From positions 434,027 through 498,026 of the forward strand of contig NZ_MSZX01000001.1 of assembly GCF_002021565.1 (NCBI RefSeq): a stretch of 64,000 nt of DNA. Direction: 5' to 3'. The first letter of the stretch is position 1; the number at the start of each line of letters is the position of its first letter. The DNA comes from Paenibacillus selenitireducens (GTDB lineage Bacteria > Bacillota > Bacilli > Paenibacillales > Paenibacillaceae). This document shows, one piece after another, positions 54,521 to 64,000 of the stretch. The notes under the pieces are model-generated. The model made no database searches. It saw only the letters and a list, made by a program, of their open reading frames with translations, and had not been told where the DNA came from. The position numbers and the translations under genes are program-made.

Positions 54521-55567
54521 ATGCATGATAAGGAATTGTTTGATGTCACGATTGTAGGCGGCGGACCAGCAGGGTTGTTCGCCGCATTCTATAGCGGTTT
54601 ACGTGAAATGAAAACGAAAATCATAGAATTTCAGCCTTTTCTGGGCGGTAAAGTGCATGTCTATCCGGAGAAAATGATCTGGGATGTGGGAGGATTAACA
54701 CCTGTTCCCGGCTCGCAATTGATCGAACAAATGGTTACTCAAGGATTGACGTTCCAGCCAGAAGTTGTACATGGGGAAAAGGTTGTATCCATATCCAAAG
54801 CTGAAGAAGACTGTTTCGTTTTGCATACCGCCTCCGGCCAGACACATCGCTCAAAGACGGTGATCTTGGCTATTGGCGGAGGAATTCTAAAACCGATTAA
54901 ACTGGATATCGAAGGCGCAGAGCGATTCGAAGTTACTAATTTGCATTACACCGTAAAATCGCTTTCACGTTTTAAAGAGAAAACGGTTTTGATCTCGGGT
55001 GGCGGAAATTCAGCCGTTGACTGGGCCAATGAATTGGAGCCGATAGCCGAGCGCGTGTATTTAACATATCGGAAAGATACATTAAAGGGCCATGAGGCTG
55101 AAATATCGCGTCTTGGAAACAGTTCTGTTGCGTGTATGCTAAACACATCGATTGAAAAGCTGATCGCATCGACGGATCATAAAACAATTGAAACCGTTGC
55201 GCTGAAAAGAAACGAGGATGGGACGACATTTGAGCTGGCGGTAGATGAGGTGATTATTAATCACGGTTATGAACGCGACAAAGATTTGCTGACTAACAGC
55301 GAGGTTAAAATCGAGCTGAAGGATTATTGGATTGCAGGCTCATCCATGAGCGAGACATCAGTGCCGGGCATTTATGCAGCGGGGGATGTTCTACACCATG
55401 AAGGAAAGCTGCATCTGATTGCGGGAGCATTCCAGGATGCAGCGAATGCTGTGAATAAAGCCAAGCAATATATTTCTCCTGATGCCAATGCGTACGGGAT
55501 GGTGTCCTCGCACAATGACTTGTTCGTGCAAAGAAATCGTGAGCTGTTGAAGCATTTGTATACCTAA
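54521..55567 (+). CDS. Ferredoxin-NADP+ reductase, thioredoxin-reductase-like type
   Basis: 348 residues. FAD motif DVTIVGGGPAGLFAAFYSG, NADP motif VLISGGGNSAVDWA, and the second FAD site GIYAAGDVLHHEGK. It lacks the CxxC of thioredoxin reductase, as expected for YumC/YcgT-type FNR. B. subtilis YcgT is iron-regulated. Here it could supply reduced flavin or ferredoxin to the neighbouring monooxygenase, or reduce ferric chelate. It lies 59 bp after that gene, with an ATG behind GTGAGGAG. Confidence 0.92.
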   Translation: MHDKELFDVTIVGGGPAGLFAAFYSGLREMKTKIIEFQPFLGGKVHVYPEKMIWDVGGLTPVPGSQLIEQMVTQGLTFQPEVVHGEKVVSISKAEEDCFVLHTASGQTHRSKTVILAIGGGILKPIKLDIEGAERFEVTNLHYTVKSLSRFKEKTVLISGGGNSAVDWANELEPIAERVYLTYRKDTLKGHEAEISRLGNSSVACMLNTSIEKLIASTDHKTIETVALKRNEDGTTFELAVDEVIINHGYERDKDLLTNSEVKIELKDYWIAGSSMSETSVPGIYAAGDVLHHEGKLHLIAGAFQDAANAVNKAKQYISPDANAYGMVSSHNDLFVQRNRELLKHLYT

Positions 55568-55593
55568 AATGAGACTGTGTTGGAGGAAGTGAC

Positions 55594-56613
55594 ATGAATA
55601 GAAGAATTTGGCTGGTTGTCCCGCTTGTAATACTGATCGGAGCGCTGGTCGGATGTTCCGGTGCGCCTGCGGGGAACAAGCCTTCGACAAACGCTGCCAA
55701 TGTGCATGAAAATGGGCAGCCAAGCGGGGCAAGTGCGCTTGAAGCGGGCATGCCCGAGAAGGGCGCATGGCCAAGAACGATAACGGACGCTGCTGGCAAC
55801 AAAGTAGTGCTTAAAGAGCGGGCGGAGCGTATAGCAGTTCTCCATCCCTTGTATTTGGATTATTTTTTCGCGTTGGACACGCCTCCGATCGCCTCTGGTA
55901 ACGCAGTGAATGCGATGAAGGAATTCGCTACTTTGCAGCCTTATGCTGGAACGGCCGAGATAGTAGATTTGGGCAGCGGAAGGGACTTGACTATGGAAGC
56001 GATTATTGCTGCAAATCCTGATGTGATCGTAACCTTCAAAGGCCATATTGATGCGAATTATGATGCGTTAAGCAAGATTGCTCCTGTTATCCAAATCGAC
56101 TACAGTGATACTTGGGAAAATGCAACGATGATTTGCGCCCAGATTATCGGCAAAGAGGAATTGGCGGAGCAGCTTATCAAGGATACCAAAGAAGTGATTG
56201 AGAAAACAAAAGAGCAGTTGGGTGATCTGAAAAATAATAGCCTCGCCTTACTGAGGGTTGACGGCAAAGCCAATTTTACGGCTCAAGGGACTAAAAACAC
56301 GATATACTATAATGAAGCAATGGGATTTGGTTTGAAAGAGCCGGATGGATATCCTGAAGACACGGCAATGCTTTCTCTGGAAGCTTTGTCGGAGATGAAT
56401 CCGGATTACATTATTATTCAGCATGATCTTAAGGTTGCAAAGGCAGCAGTCAAAGAAAAAGAAGCTTTAGCTGTGTGGAACTCATTGAAGGCCGTGAAAA
56501 ACAATCATGTTCTATTTTTCGATAATTCCCTCAATACAGGAAGCGTCATGGCTATCCGCCTGGCTGCAGATAATTTTATGGAATTGGAGAGAAAAGTTAT
56601 AGATAATAAATAA
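55594..56613 (+). CDS. Iron-siderophore-type ABC substrate-binding lipoprotein
   Basis: 339 residues. Signal sequence with lipobox LVGC (Cys ~21), a disordered linker, then a class III binding protein (PF01497): TITDAAGNKVVLKERAERIAV, NPDVIVTFKGH and MNPDYIIIQHDL. It delivers ferric siderophores or haem to FecCD/FepC-type importers. No permease or ATPase gene is adjacent, so it must share an importer encoded elsewhere. ATG behind TGGAGGAAG, 26 bp after the reductase gene. Confidence 0.9.
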   Translation: MNRRIWLVVPLVILIGALVGCSGAPAGNKPSTNAANVHENGQPSGASALEAGMPEKGAWPRTITDAAGNKVVLKERAERIAVLHPLYLDYFFALDTPPIASGNAVNAMKEFATLQPYAGTAEIVDLGSGRDLTMEAIIAANPDVIVTFKGHIDANYDALSKIAPVIQIDYSDTWENATMICAQIIGKEELAEQLIKDTKEVIEKTKEQLGDLKNNSLALLRVDGKANFTAQGTKNTIYYNEAMGFGLKEPDGYPEDTAMLSLEALSEMNPDYIIIQHDLKVAKAAVKEKEALAVWNSLKAVKNNHVLFFDNSLNTGSVMAIRLAADNFMELERKVIDNK

Positions 56614-56642
56614 AAAACGGAGCAATGAAAGCCTCCAAGTAG

Positions 56643-56799
56643 AGACTGCTGCAAAAGTGGTCATTTCCAAAAAAGCAAAGCTTTTAGGGGTACAAATATG
56701 TCTCTCTAAACGCGAAACGAGCCCTAGAAGCGATTCTAGAGGCTCGTTTTTATTTGACTGTCATGTTGATCTGAAAAAATTGAACTTTTGCAGCAGTCT
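56643..56799. mobile_element. MITE, 157 bp, with 16-bp terminal inverted repeats and 8-bp target duplication
   Basis: AGACTGCTGCAAAAGT at the left end has its exact complement ACTTTTGCAGCAGTCT at the right. The flanks repeat CCAAGTAG directly (56635-56642 overlaps allow 8 to 10 bp). There is no coding capacity. The interior has a hairpin ACGAGCC..TAGAA/TTCTA..GGCTCGT followed by TTTTT that could terminate transcription from the iron operon. The ends resemble those of a full-length IS not present here. Confidence 0.85.
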
Positions 56800-56866
56800 C
56801 CAAGTAGACACTCAAAATTCTGCCTGGATTAGATAATTATGCATATAGCATTCGTGATTGGTGTAT

Positions 56867-56894
56867 TTGCATTTGTTTCAGTCCTTGTTACACT
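56867..56894 (+). promoter_or_regulatory. Promoter of the MFS exporter gene
   Basis: TTGCAT (56867-56872), 16-bp spacer, TACACT (56889-56894). Same boxes and spacing as the iron-cassette promoter. Confidence 0.7.
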
Positions 56895-56901
56895 TTATAT
56901 T

Positions 56902-56920
56902 GATAATGAGAATCATTATT
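56902..56920 (+). promoter_or_regulatory. Fur box
   Basis: GATAATGAGAATCATTATT matches 17 of 19 Fur consensus positions and lies just after the -10 box. Confidence 0.88.
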
Positions 56921-57034
56921 AACGACCAGTATGGCGATAACGATTGGCGGACAGTTACTAGAAATGTTTACTTCGGTAACGGGCGAGTCGTAAAGACAAG
57001 CTTATGAAAAAATAAAATTTGAGGTGTATTATTT

Positions 57035-58465
57035 ATGTCATCAACAGCAGAAACACAGCAAACAAAAGTGCTTAAAACGACTCCAATATTAATTTCTTTC
57101 TTAATTGCTGGTTTCATTGGATTGTTCAGTGAAACGGCTTTAAACATGGCTCTCGGGGATTTAATACAAGTATTTTCTATTAGTTCTTCCACGGTTCAAT
57201 GGCTGACAACAGGTTATTTATTAACCTTGGGGATATTAGTTCCTGTCTCGGGTCTCTTACTTCAATGGTTTAGTACACGTCAAATATTTATTGTGTCATT
57301 GATTTTTTCAATTATTGGGACACTAGTCGCAGCTCTTGCACCAAGCTTCGAAGTATTAATGTTTTCTCGAGTGATTCAGGCTATAGGTACGGGATTATTG
57401 CTGCCCCTGATGTTTAATTCGATCTTATTGATTTTTCCCATCAATAAGAGAGGTGCAACAATGGGACTAATAGGGTTAGTCATTATGTTTGCACCCGCAG
57501 TTGGACCCTCAATCTCAGGATTAATTCTTGAAAAACTGACTTGGCATTGGATTTTCTGGGTTTGTATACCGTTTCTTATTCTTGCGTTGGTATCGGGTAT
57601 ATTGTATATGCAGAATGTTTCGACCATAACTAAGCCCAAAATTGATATATTATCGATAATCCTATCTTCGATTGGTTTTGGCGGAATCGTCTATGGCTTT
57701 AGCAGCGCAGGTGAGAATGGCTGGGGAAGCACGATTGTGATTACGATGATCATTATAGGCCTTGCTGCACTTACCTTGTTTTCTTTGCGACAATTAAAAA
57801 TGGATGAACCGATGCTTGATTTACGTGTATTAAAATATCCAATGTTTACTCTAGGTTTATTGGCCGTATTTATTTGCTTCACGGTAATCATGTCCACGAT
57901 GATTTTGTTGCCATTATATTTGCAAACAGGGCTAGCATTAACTGCATTTTCCGCGGGGATTGTTTTGTTGCCAGGTGGTGTGTTGAATGGATTAATGTCC
58001 CCGATCACAGGTCGTATCTTTGACAAATTCGGTCCAAGAGGACTTGTTATACCTGGATTTGCGATCATGCTTATCATGTTATGGATCATGTCAAATGTCA
58101 CCATAGAAACGCCGGTTAGTATGGTGATTGTGATGCACTCCATTCTATTTATAGGTGTATCGATGGTTTTGATGCCTGCTCAGACAAATGGACTAAATCA
58201 ATTACCAAAAAATCTTTACCCAGATGGTACTGCCTTAATGAATACATTACAGCAAATGTCGGGAGCAATTGGCACTGCAGTTGCGATTACGATTATGTCC
58301 GCTTCTCAGAAAAGATATATGAGCAATATAACGGATCAATCTGACCCTTCTTCAATTGGAGCTTCATTAACAGCGGGAGTACAGGACTCCTTTATATTCA
58401 CTCTAATTATAGCTATGGTTGGTTTAATGATTTCCTTCTTCATCAAATCTTCTCGCGTTAAATAG
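57035..58465 (+). CDS. MFS exporter, DHA2 (EmrB/QacA, 14-TM) family
   Basis: 476 residues, about fourteen helices. Features: ALNMALGDLIQVFSISSSTVQWLTTGYLL, QAIGTGLLLPLMFNSI, and motif C MFAPAVGPSISGLI, all typical of DHA2 drug exporters. The strong Fur box upstream suggests export of a siderophore or another iron-responsive product, not general drug resistance. ATG behind GAGGTG. It converges on the two-component genes. Confidence 0.9.
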   Translation: MSSTAETQQTKVLKTTPILISFLIAGFIGLFSETALNMALGDLIQVFSISSSTVQWLTTGYLLTLGILVPVSGLLLQWFSTRQIFIVSLIFSIIGTLVAALAPSFEVLMFSRVIQAIGTGLLLPLMFNSILLIFPINKRGATMGLIGLVIMFAPAVGPSISGLILEKLTWHWIFWVCIPFLILALVSGILYMQNVSTITKPKIDILSIILSSIGFGGIVYGFSSAGENGWGSTIVITMIIIGLAALTLFSLRQLKMDEPMLDLRVLKYPMFTLGLLAVFICFTVIMSTMILLPLYLQTGLALTAFSAGIVLLPGGVLNGLMSPITGRIFDKFGPRGLVIPGFAIMLIMLWIMSNVTIETPVSMVIVMHSILFIGVSMVLMPAQTNGLNQLPKNLYPDGTALMNTLQQMSGAIGTAVAITIMSASQKRYMSNITDQSDPSSIGASLTAGVQDSFIFTLIIAMVGLMISFFIKSSRVK

Positions 58466-58489
58466 GGCTTCACTTGACTGTTGGTATCT

Positions 58490-59281
58490 CTACTGCCCAT
58501 GCATATTCGTTCTGATGCTATTTTTATAATCTACCGGACACACGCCTACCCGGTTTTTAAACAGGCGGCTGAAATAATATTGATTCGTATAGCCTACTTT
58601 GATCGCCAAATCGCCAATTTTGATATTTTGCATGGAGTCGTCCAATATTTCCTTCGCTTTCGAGATGCGAAGCTCTGTCAAATACTCCAGAAAAGATACC
58701 CCAACCTCTTTTTTCATGCGTTTGCTCAAATAATTCGAATTAATATGAAATAACTCCGCTACATGAGGTACGGCCAGTTCCGGATCATTGTAATGATAGT
58801 GGATATATTCTGTTATTTTCATCATAATTGGCGAGAGATCACAGGAATTCGGAAGCGATTCCTGTGTCATCTCTTTCTTGAGCTTCGTATCTTCGTCCGG
58901 ATGAAGACTGCACAAGTGATCGTGTAACTTAACAAGCATTCGATTTAGATCACTCTTGGGTACCGGCTTCAGTAAGTAATCAAAAGCATGCAATTGCAGG
59001 GCTCTTTGCGCATATTTAAAATCATCGTACCCACTAATGATCACCACGACCATTTCAGGATAACGACTCGTTACAAGTTGGATCAGATCGAGACCATTCA
59101 AACCTGGCATGTTAATATCCGCCAGAATGACGTCTGGTGTTGATTGCTCAATAAGAGTTAGCGCTTCAGCAGCGTTCCTTGCTTCTCCGGATGGCTCAAA
59201 AGGCAGCCGACTCTCTTGGATATATTTCAGCAACCCATTACGGATGATTTTCTCATCATCCATGATTAGGACCTGCCACAT
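58490..59281 (-). CDS. Response regulator, AraC type (YesN-like)
   Basis: 263 residues. REC domain (~1-120) with acidic pocket MDDE, phosphoacceptor D55 in VILADINMPG, and conserved Lys in LLKPVPKS. The C-terminal AraC double HTH (~160-260) has FHINSNYLSKRMKKEVGVSF and KIGDLAIKVGYTNQYYFSRLF. It overlaps the kinase gene by 16 bp. YesMN pairs usually respond to extracellular sugars or metabolites. Confidence 0.93.
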   Translation of the reverse strand: MWQVLIMDDEKIIRNGLLKYIQESRLPFEPSGEARNAAEALTLIEQSTPDVILADINMPGLNGLDLIQLVTSRYPEMVVVIISGYDDFKYAQRALQLHAFDYLLKPVPKSDLNRMLVKLHDHLCSLHPDEDTKLKKEMTQESLPNSCDLSPIMMKITEYIHYHYNDPELAVPHVAELFHINSNYLSKRMKKEVGVSFLEYLTELRISKAKEILDDSMQNIKIGDLAIKVGYTNQYYFSRLFKNRVGVCPVDYKNSIRTNMHGQ

Positions 59282-60870
59282 GACTTGTCACCTCCAAGTG
59301 GTATATTTATCGTCATACAGGTTAACCCTTGTCCACTACTGATCTGCAAACCGTAAAGTTCACCATAAGCAAGTTTGATACGATGGCTGACACTATATAG
59401 ACCGAAACCGATCTCTTCGTTTCTGTCTTTTTTTCCGTTCCGCAATGCCTCCTGAAGTGATGTCAGCCTGGATTCAGGAATGTCTACTCCGTTATTCTGG
59501 ACGGTAACAATCAGCTGATCCCCTCGTTCATAGGCACGAATGGATATTTTGCTTTTCTGGTTTGTCAGTGGCTTGATTCCGTGATAGATCGCATTTTCAA
59601 CGAGTGGTTGAAGAATGAAACGAATGATTTGCTGTTGTTCCAAATGCTCATCATAGCTTAGTTCGTATTCCAGAATATCATCATATCGAACACATTGGAT
59701 ATTTAAGTAGCTTTCGACATGTTGAAATTCTTGGTCCAGTGTTACAAATTGACTGCCGCTGCCGAGCCCAAGCCGGAAATACGTACTTAAGGATTCTACA
59801 ATGTCCACCACATTATTTGCGTCATGACTTGCAGCCATCCATTGAATCGTATCCAGTGTATTGTACAGAAAATGGGGCTTAATCTGTTCGTGAATCATCT
59901 GCAGCTCTATTTCCTTCTTCTCTTGCTGCGATTGATACAGCTTAATGAGCATTTGATTGAAACTGCGCCCTAACTCTCCAATCTCATCGCGTCGCTTGTC
60001 GTTGGAACGCACGCTCCAGTCACCGTCTTCCACTTGTCTCATCAATTGACGCAGCGTCTGAATCGGTTTTGCTATGGAGGAACCCAGTAATAGGACGAGA
60101 ATCAAAAAGAAGATACCTACTACACTCCCCATGATAAGGGCCGACCACTGGGTTTTCGTCATACCTTGGGTAAGCTGGGATTTCGGCACTTGAAAGATGA
60201 GTTTCCAGCCCGGAACACCGGCGATCGAAGCCGTAAAGGTGGACATGGTAGCTCTGGATTCTTCTGGTTCTAGGGATCCCGAATTGACGATAAGCCACCC
60301 TCTGCCATCATAAACCGTAATGTCTTGAGCGATTTCCTTCATTTTACCGATGGGAACGGCGGCTGCGATGTAAGCTGCATCTTCATTCACTAGTGGTTCA
60401 ATACGATATAGAATGACGACAATCTCCGCTTTGTTGGCTCTGGAAACAATAACGTTACTTACAACGCAGGGAGCATTTGACGAAATCAGTTCTTTATAAT
60501 AGTCTCGCGTTAAAATAGAGAAGGCTTTGCTATCGGACGTCCATGAGTTTCCTTTAAGATCGACGATCCGAATGGACTCGTAGTCAAGCGCGCGTCGTTG
60601 CTCTAGTTTGCGACTTTCGATTAACAGTTCATCTCGCGTCCAGTGGTGATCTGCCGCAAGTGTGGCAAGCATTTCGACTTCTCCAATCCGCTGCTGAAAC
60701 CAATAGGATATTTGTTCACTGCGGGCATTGACGATTTGCTGTGTCAGTGATTCGTTGAGTGGGACGATCGTTCGTTCCATCTCTGAGGATATGGCGCCTA
60801 ACAACGCAAGGAATAGTAAGAGAAAGCATCCCCCGGCATATAATGTGATTTTTCGTTGTATTGAGTTCAT
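59266..60870 (-). CDS. Sensor histidine kinase (YesM-like)
   Basis: 534 residues. TM1 at ~10-30, an extracellular dCache-like sensor (~31-240), TM2 at ~245-268 (GSVVGIFFLILVLLLGSSIA), HAMP, then His_kinase with the phosphorylatable His in IKPHFLYNTLDTIQW, and HATPase with IRFILQPLVENAIYHG. It is divergent from the secreted flavoprotein gene, its likely target. The start ATG at 60870 has only a weak upstream site. Confidence 0.92.
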   Translation of the reverse strand: MNSIQRKITLYAGGCFLLLFLALLGAISSEMERTIVPLNESLTQQIVNARSEQISYWFQQRIGEVEMLATLAADHHWTRDELLIESRKLEQRRALDYESIRIVDLKGNSWTSDSKAFSILTRDYYKELISSNAPCVVSNVIVSRANKAEIVVILYRIEPLVNEDAAYIAAAVPIGKMKEIAQDITVYDGRGWLIVNSGSLEPEESRATMSTFTASIAGVPGWKLIFQVPKSQLTQGMTKTQWSALIMGSVVGIFFLILVLLLGSSIAKPIQTLRQLMRQVEDGDWSVRSNDKRRDEIGELGRSFNQMLIKLYQSQQEKKEIELQMIHEQIKPHFLYNTLDTIQWMAASHDANNVVDIVESLSTYFRLGLGSGSQFVTLDQEFQHVESYLNIQCVRYDDILEYELSYDEHLEQQQIIRFILQPLVENAIYHGIKPLTNQKSKISIRAYERGDQLIVTVQNNGVDIPESRLTSLQEALRNGKKDRNEEIGFGLYSVSHRIKLAYGELYGLQISSGQGLTCMTINIPLGGDKSCGRS

Positions 60871-60975
60871 GTCTTTATTACATCATGTTGTATTCCATCT
60901 TTAAATGAGAAGTATCACTTGTCCAAAATGTATAAATAAAATCCGAAATGTGCAAATACTTTTGGAGATGCATAG

Positions 60976-62829
<1,854 letters not shown>

Positions 62830-62942
62830 ACGACGAGGAACATACGCTAACAGCCAAGTGTTGGAGAATCCCCTTTTGTTGCATACTTTACACCGATCCA
62901 TCAAAAAATGAGGGTAAGACCAAACTTGATGGAGGGATTACC

Positions 62943-63776
62943 ATGGTACGAAAGCGTAAAGGTTGGGGATCGAGTGCAAGACGACGCTTGTTAATGGTTC
63001 TTTTCCTGCTTGCCCTAGGTATGCAAGGGATATCTAAACCTATAATGGCTGGGCCCGCCTCGTCTGAACAACCTCAACTCGAATTGCCGCTTCAGCAGAA
63101 GAAGGTCGCGCTTGTCATTGATGATTTCGGCAACAACATGAAAGGAACGGAGAAGATGTTAAGTTTGCCGATCACGTTCACGGTCGCGGTGATGCCTTTC
63201 TTGCAGACAACGAAGCAGGATGCAGAAATGGCCCATAAGCTTGGTCATGATGTCATTGTCCATATGCCTATGGAGCCAAAGAATGGAAATCCGAGTTGGC
63301 TCGGACCAGGTGCGATCACAACACGCATGTCAGACGAAGAAATTCGGACGCGTGTCGAAGCGGCGATTAACGAGGTTCCGCATGCTATCGGTATGAATAA
63401 TCATATGGGCTCGAAGGTAACCGGCGATGAACGCGTCATGCGCGTTGTGCTTCAAGTATGCAAGGAACGTGGGTTGTTTTTTCTGGATAGTCATACGAAT
63501 TATCGGACGGTTGCGCCCAAAGTTGCCCGAGAACTCGGTGTTCCGATTGCTGAGAATCAAATGTTCCTTGATGATGAATATACGGTGAAGCATATTTCCG
63601 GACAAGTTCGAAAAATTCAACAGTACATGCAAACCCACGAGCAATGCATCGTTATAGGACATGTTGGCGTAGGAGGACCGAAGACGGCATCCGTTCTTTC
63701 TGAAACGATACCTCAATTGAAAGCGTCCATGACCTTCGTCCGCGTAGCTGAGCTCGCTCATAAGACGGATAAATAA
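62943..63776 (+). CDS. Divergent polysaccharide deacetylase family protein (YibQ/PF04748)
   Basis: 277 residues. N-terminal signal (~15-35). The deacetylase-like barrel has VALVIDDFGNN, TVAVMPFL, DVIVHMPMEP (metal His), MNNHMGSKVT and FFLDSHTNYRT, and the C-terminal IVIGHVGVGGPKT. The family is extracellular; the substrate is unknown. The ATG follows GGAGGG. An inverted repeat CCATCAA/TTGATGG in the leader ends right at this ribosome site. It overlaps the convergent amidase gene by 19 bp. Confidence 0.9.
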   Translation: MVRKRKGWGSSARRRLLMVLFLLALGMQGISKPIMAGPASSEQPQLELPLQQKKVALVIDDFGNNMKGTEKMLSLPITFTVAVMPFLQTTKQDAEMAHKLGHDVIVHMPMEPKNGNPSWLGPGAITTRMSDEEIRTRVEAAINEVPHAIGMNNHMGSKVTGDERVMRVVLQVCKERGLFFLDSHTNYRTVAPKVARELGVPIAENQMFLDDEYTVKHISGQVRKIQQYMQTHEQCIVIGHVGVGGPKTASVLSETIPQLKASMTFVRVAELAHKTDK

Positions 63777-64000
63777 TTTTGTAAAGCACCCGCAATGGAT
63801 CTGGCAATTTCGGTCTGTTTGTCGGGGTCACATAGCATTTGACGGTCTTCTGCATTACTGATGAAGCCGGTTTCCACAATGACAGCCGGTTGATTGACGC
63901 GGCGGAGCAAATAAAATGGTTTTCCACTCTGGATCTCCCGAGATGTTCCATATAATTTGTTTAAAGAATTCTGGATCAACGCAGCAAGCAGAATACTGCG
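63758..64000 (-). CDS. N-acetylmuramoyl-L-alanine amidase (Amidase_3), N-terminus beyond the window
   Basis: The frame is open to the right edge; only the last ~80 residues are visible. They match the end of Amidase_3: SILLAALIQNSLNKLYGT, FYLLRRVNQPAVIVETGFIS (with the catalytic Glu) and the closing helix TEIARSIAGALQNYL. It cleaves the amide between muramic acid and the stem peptide. It could be CwlD-like (spore cortex) or a cell-wall hydrolase. Confidence 0.88.
   Translation of the reverse strand, partial: RSILLAALIQNSLNKLYGTSREIQSGKPFYLLRRVNQPAVIVETGFISNAEDRQMLCDPDKQTEIARSIAGALQNYLSVL

Overview
The window reads as chromosomal DNA of a spore-forming, low-to-mid GC Gram-positive of the Paenibacillaceae, most likely Paenibacillus or a close relative. 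This is inferred from gene content (YjcZ-type tiny sporulation protein, YitT, DUF624/YesL, YesMN-type two-component pair, YhaNO, several lipoproteins), strong AGGAGG-type ribosome sites, frequent TTG and GTG starts, and a 6S RNA with Firmicutes-like closing stems. No species can be fixed from sequence alone.

Layout. 1-9.5 kb is housekeeping: a glycoside-hydrolase-like protein (cut by the left edge), YitT, a DEAD-box RNA helicase with a long leader, DUF624 protein, 6S RNA, thiol peroxidase, rhomboid protease, LysR regulator and a MerR/zinc-peptidase pair. 9.6-12.5 kb is a decayed patch: the promoter, a perfect GlnR/TnrA-type box and fragments of an ammonium transporter gene lead straight into an intact DUF294 nucleotidyltransferase and a DEDDh exonuclease, followed by a 5'-truncated, frameshifted cation/proton antiporter. 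12.8-23.3 kb holds an MFS transporter, a TlpA/ResA-like thioredoxin, citramalate synthase, DNA polymerase IV, ferredoxin, an L,D-transpeptidase, and a pyrD-relQ-DUF309-hydrolase-like operon. 23.4-29.2 kb is a complete oligopeptide ABC operon (oppABCDF order, minus strand), followed by about 1 kb of AT-rich DNA with no gene.

30.2-51.3 kb continues with two paralogous RNA m5C methyltransferases, a pseudouridine synthase, a HAD phosphatase, an acidic three-repeat protein, a diguanylate cyclase, a glycosyltransferase, the YhaO/YhaN SbcDC-like repair pair, YkvI, DedA, Xpt, small conserved proteins, an ACT protein with its PFL/UPF0210 partner, and a cupin. Between the convergent genes at 34.8-35.7 kb lie an exact 48-unit heptamer array and a cluster of palindromic intergenic repeats.

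51.5-58.5 kb looks like a former integration site. A tRNA-Leu(CAG) is followed by the last 67 codons of a tyrosine integrase, then an AraC regulator and an iron cassette: an NtaA-family flavin monooxygenase, a ferredoxin-NADP reductase-type flavoprotein and a siderophore-type binding lipoprotein under one Fur box, and an EmrB/QacA-type exporter under a second Fur box. A 157-bp MITE with target-site duplication sits between them. The two Fur promoters are recognisable copies of each other. The most interesting hypothesis in the window is that this cassette imports and oxidatively dismantles an iron chelate.

The right end has a YesMN-type two-component system divergent from a secreted FMN/FAD fumarate-reductase-like lipoprotein, a divergent polysaccharide deacetylase and the C-terminus of a cell-wall amidase (cut by the right edge).
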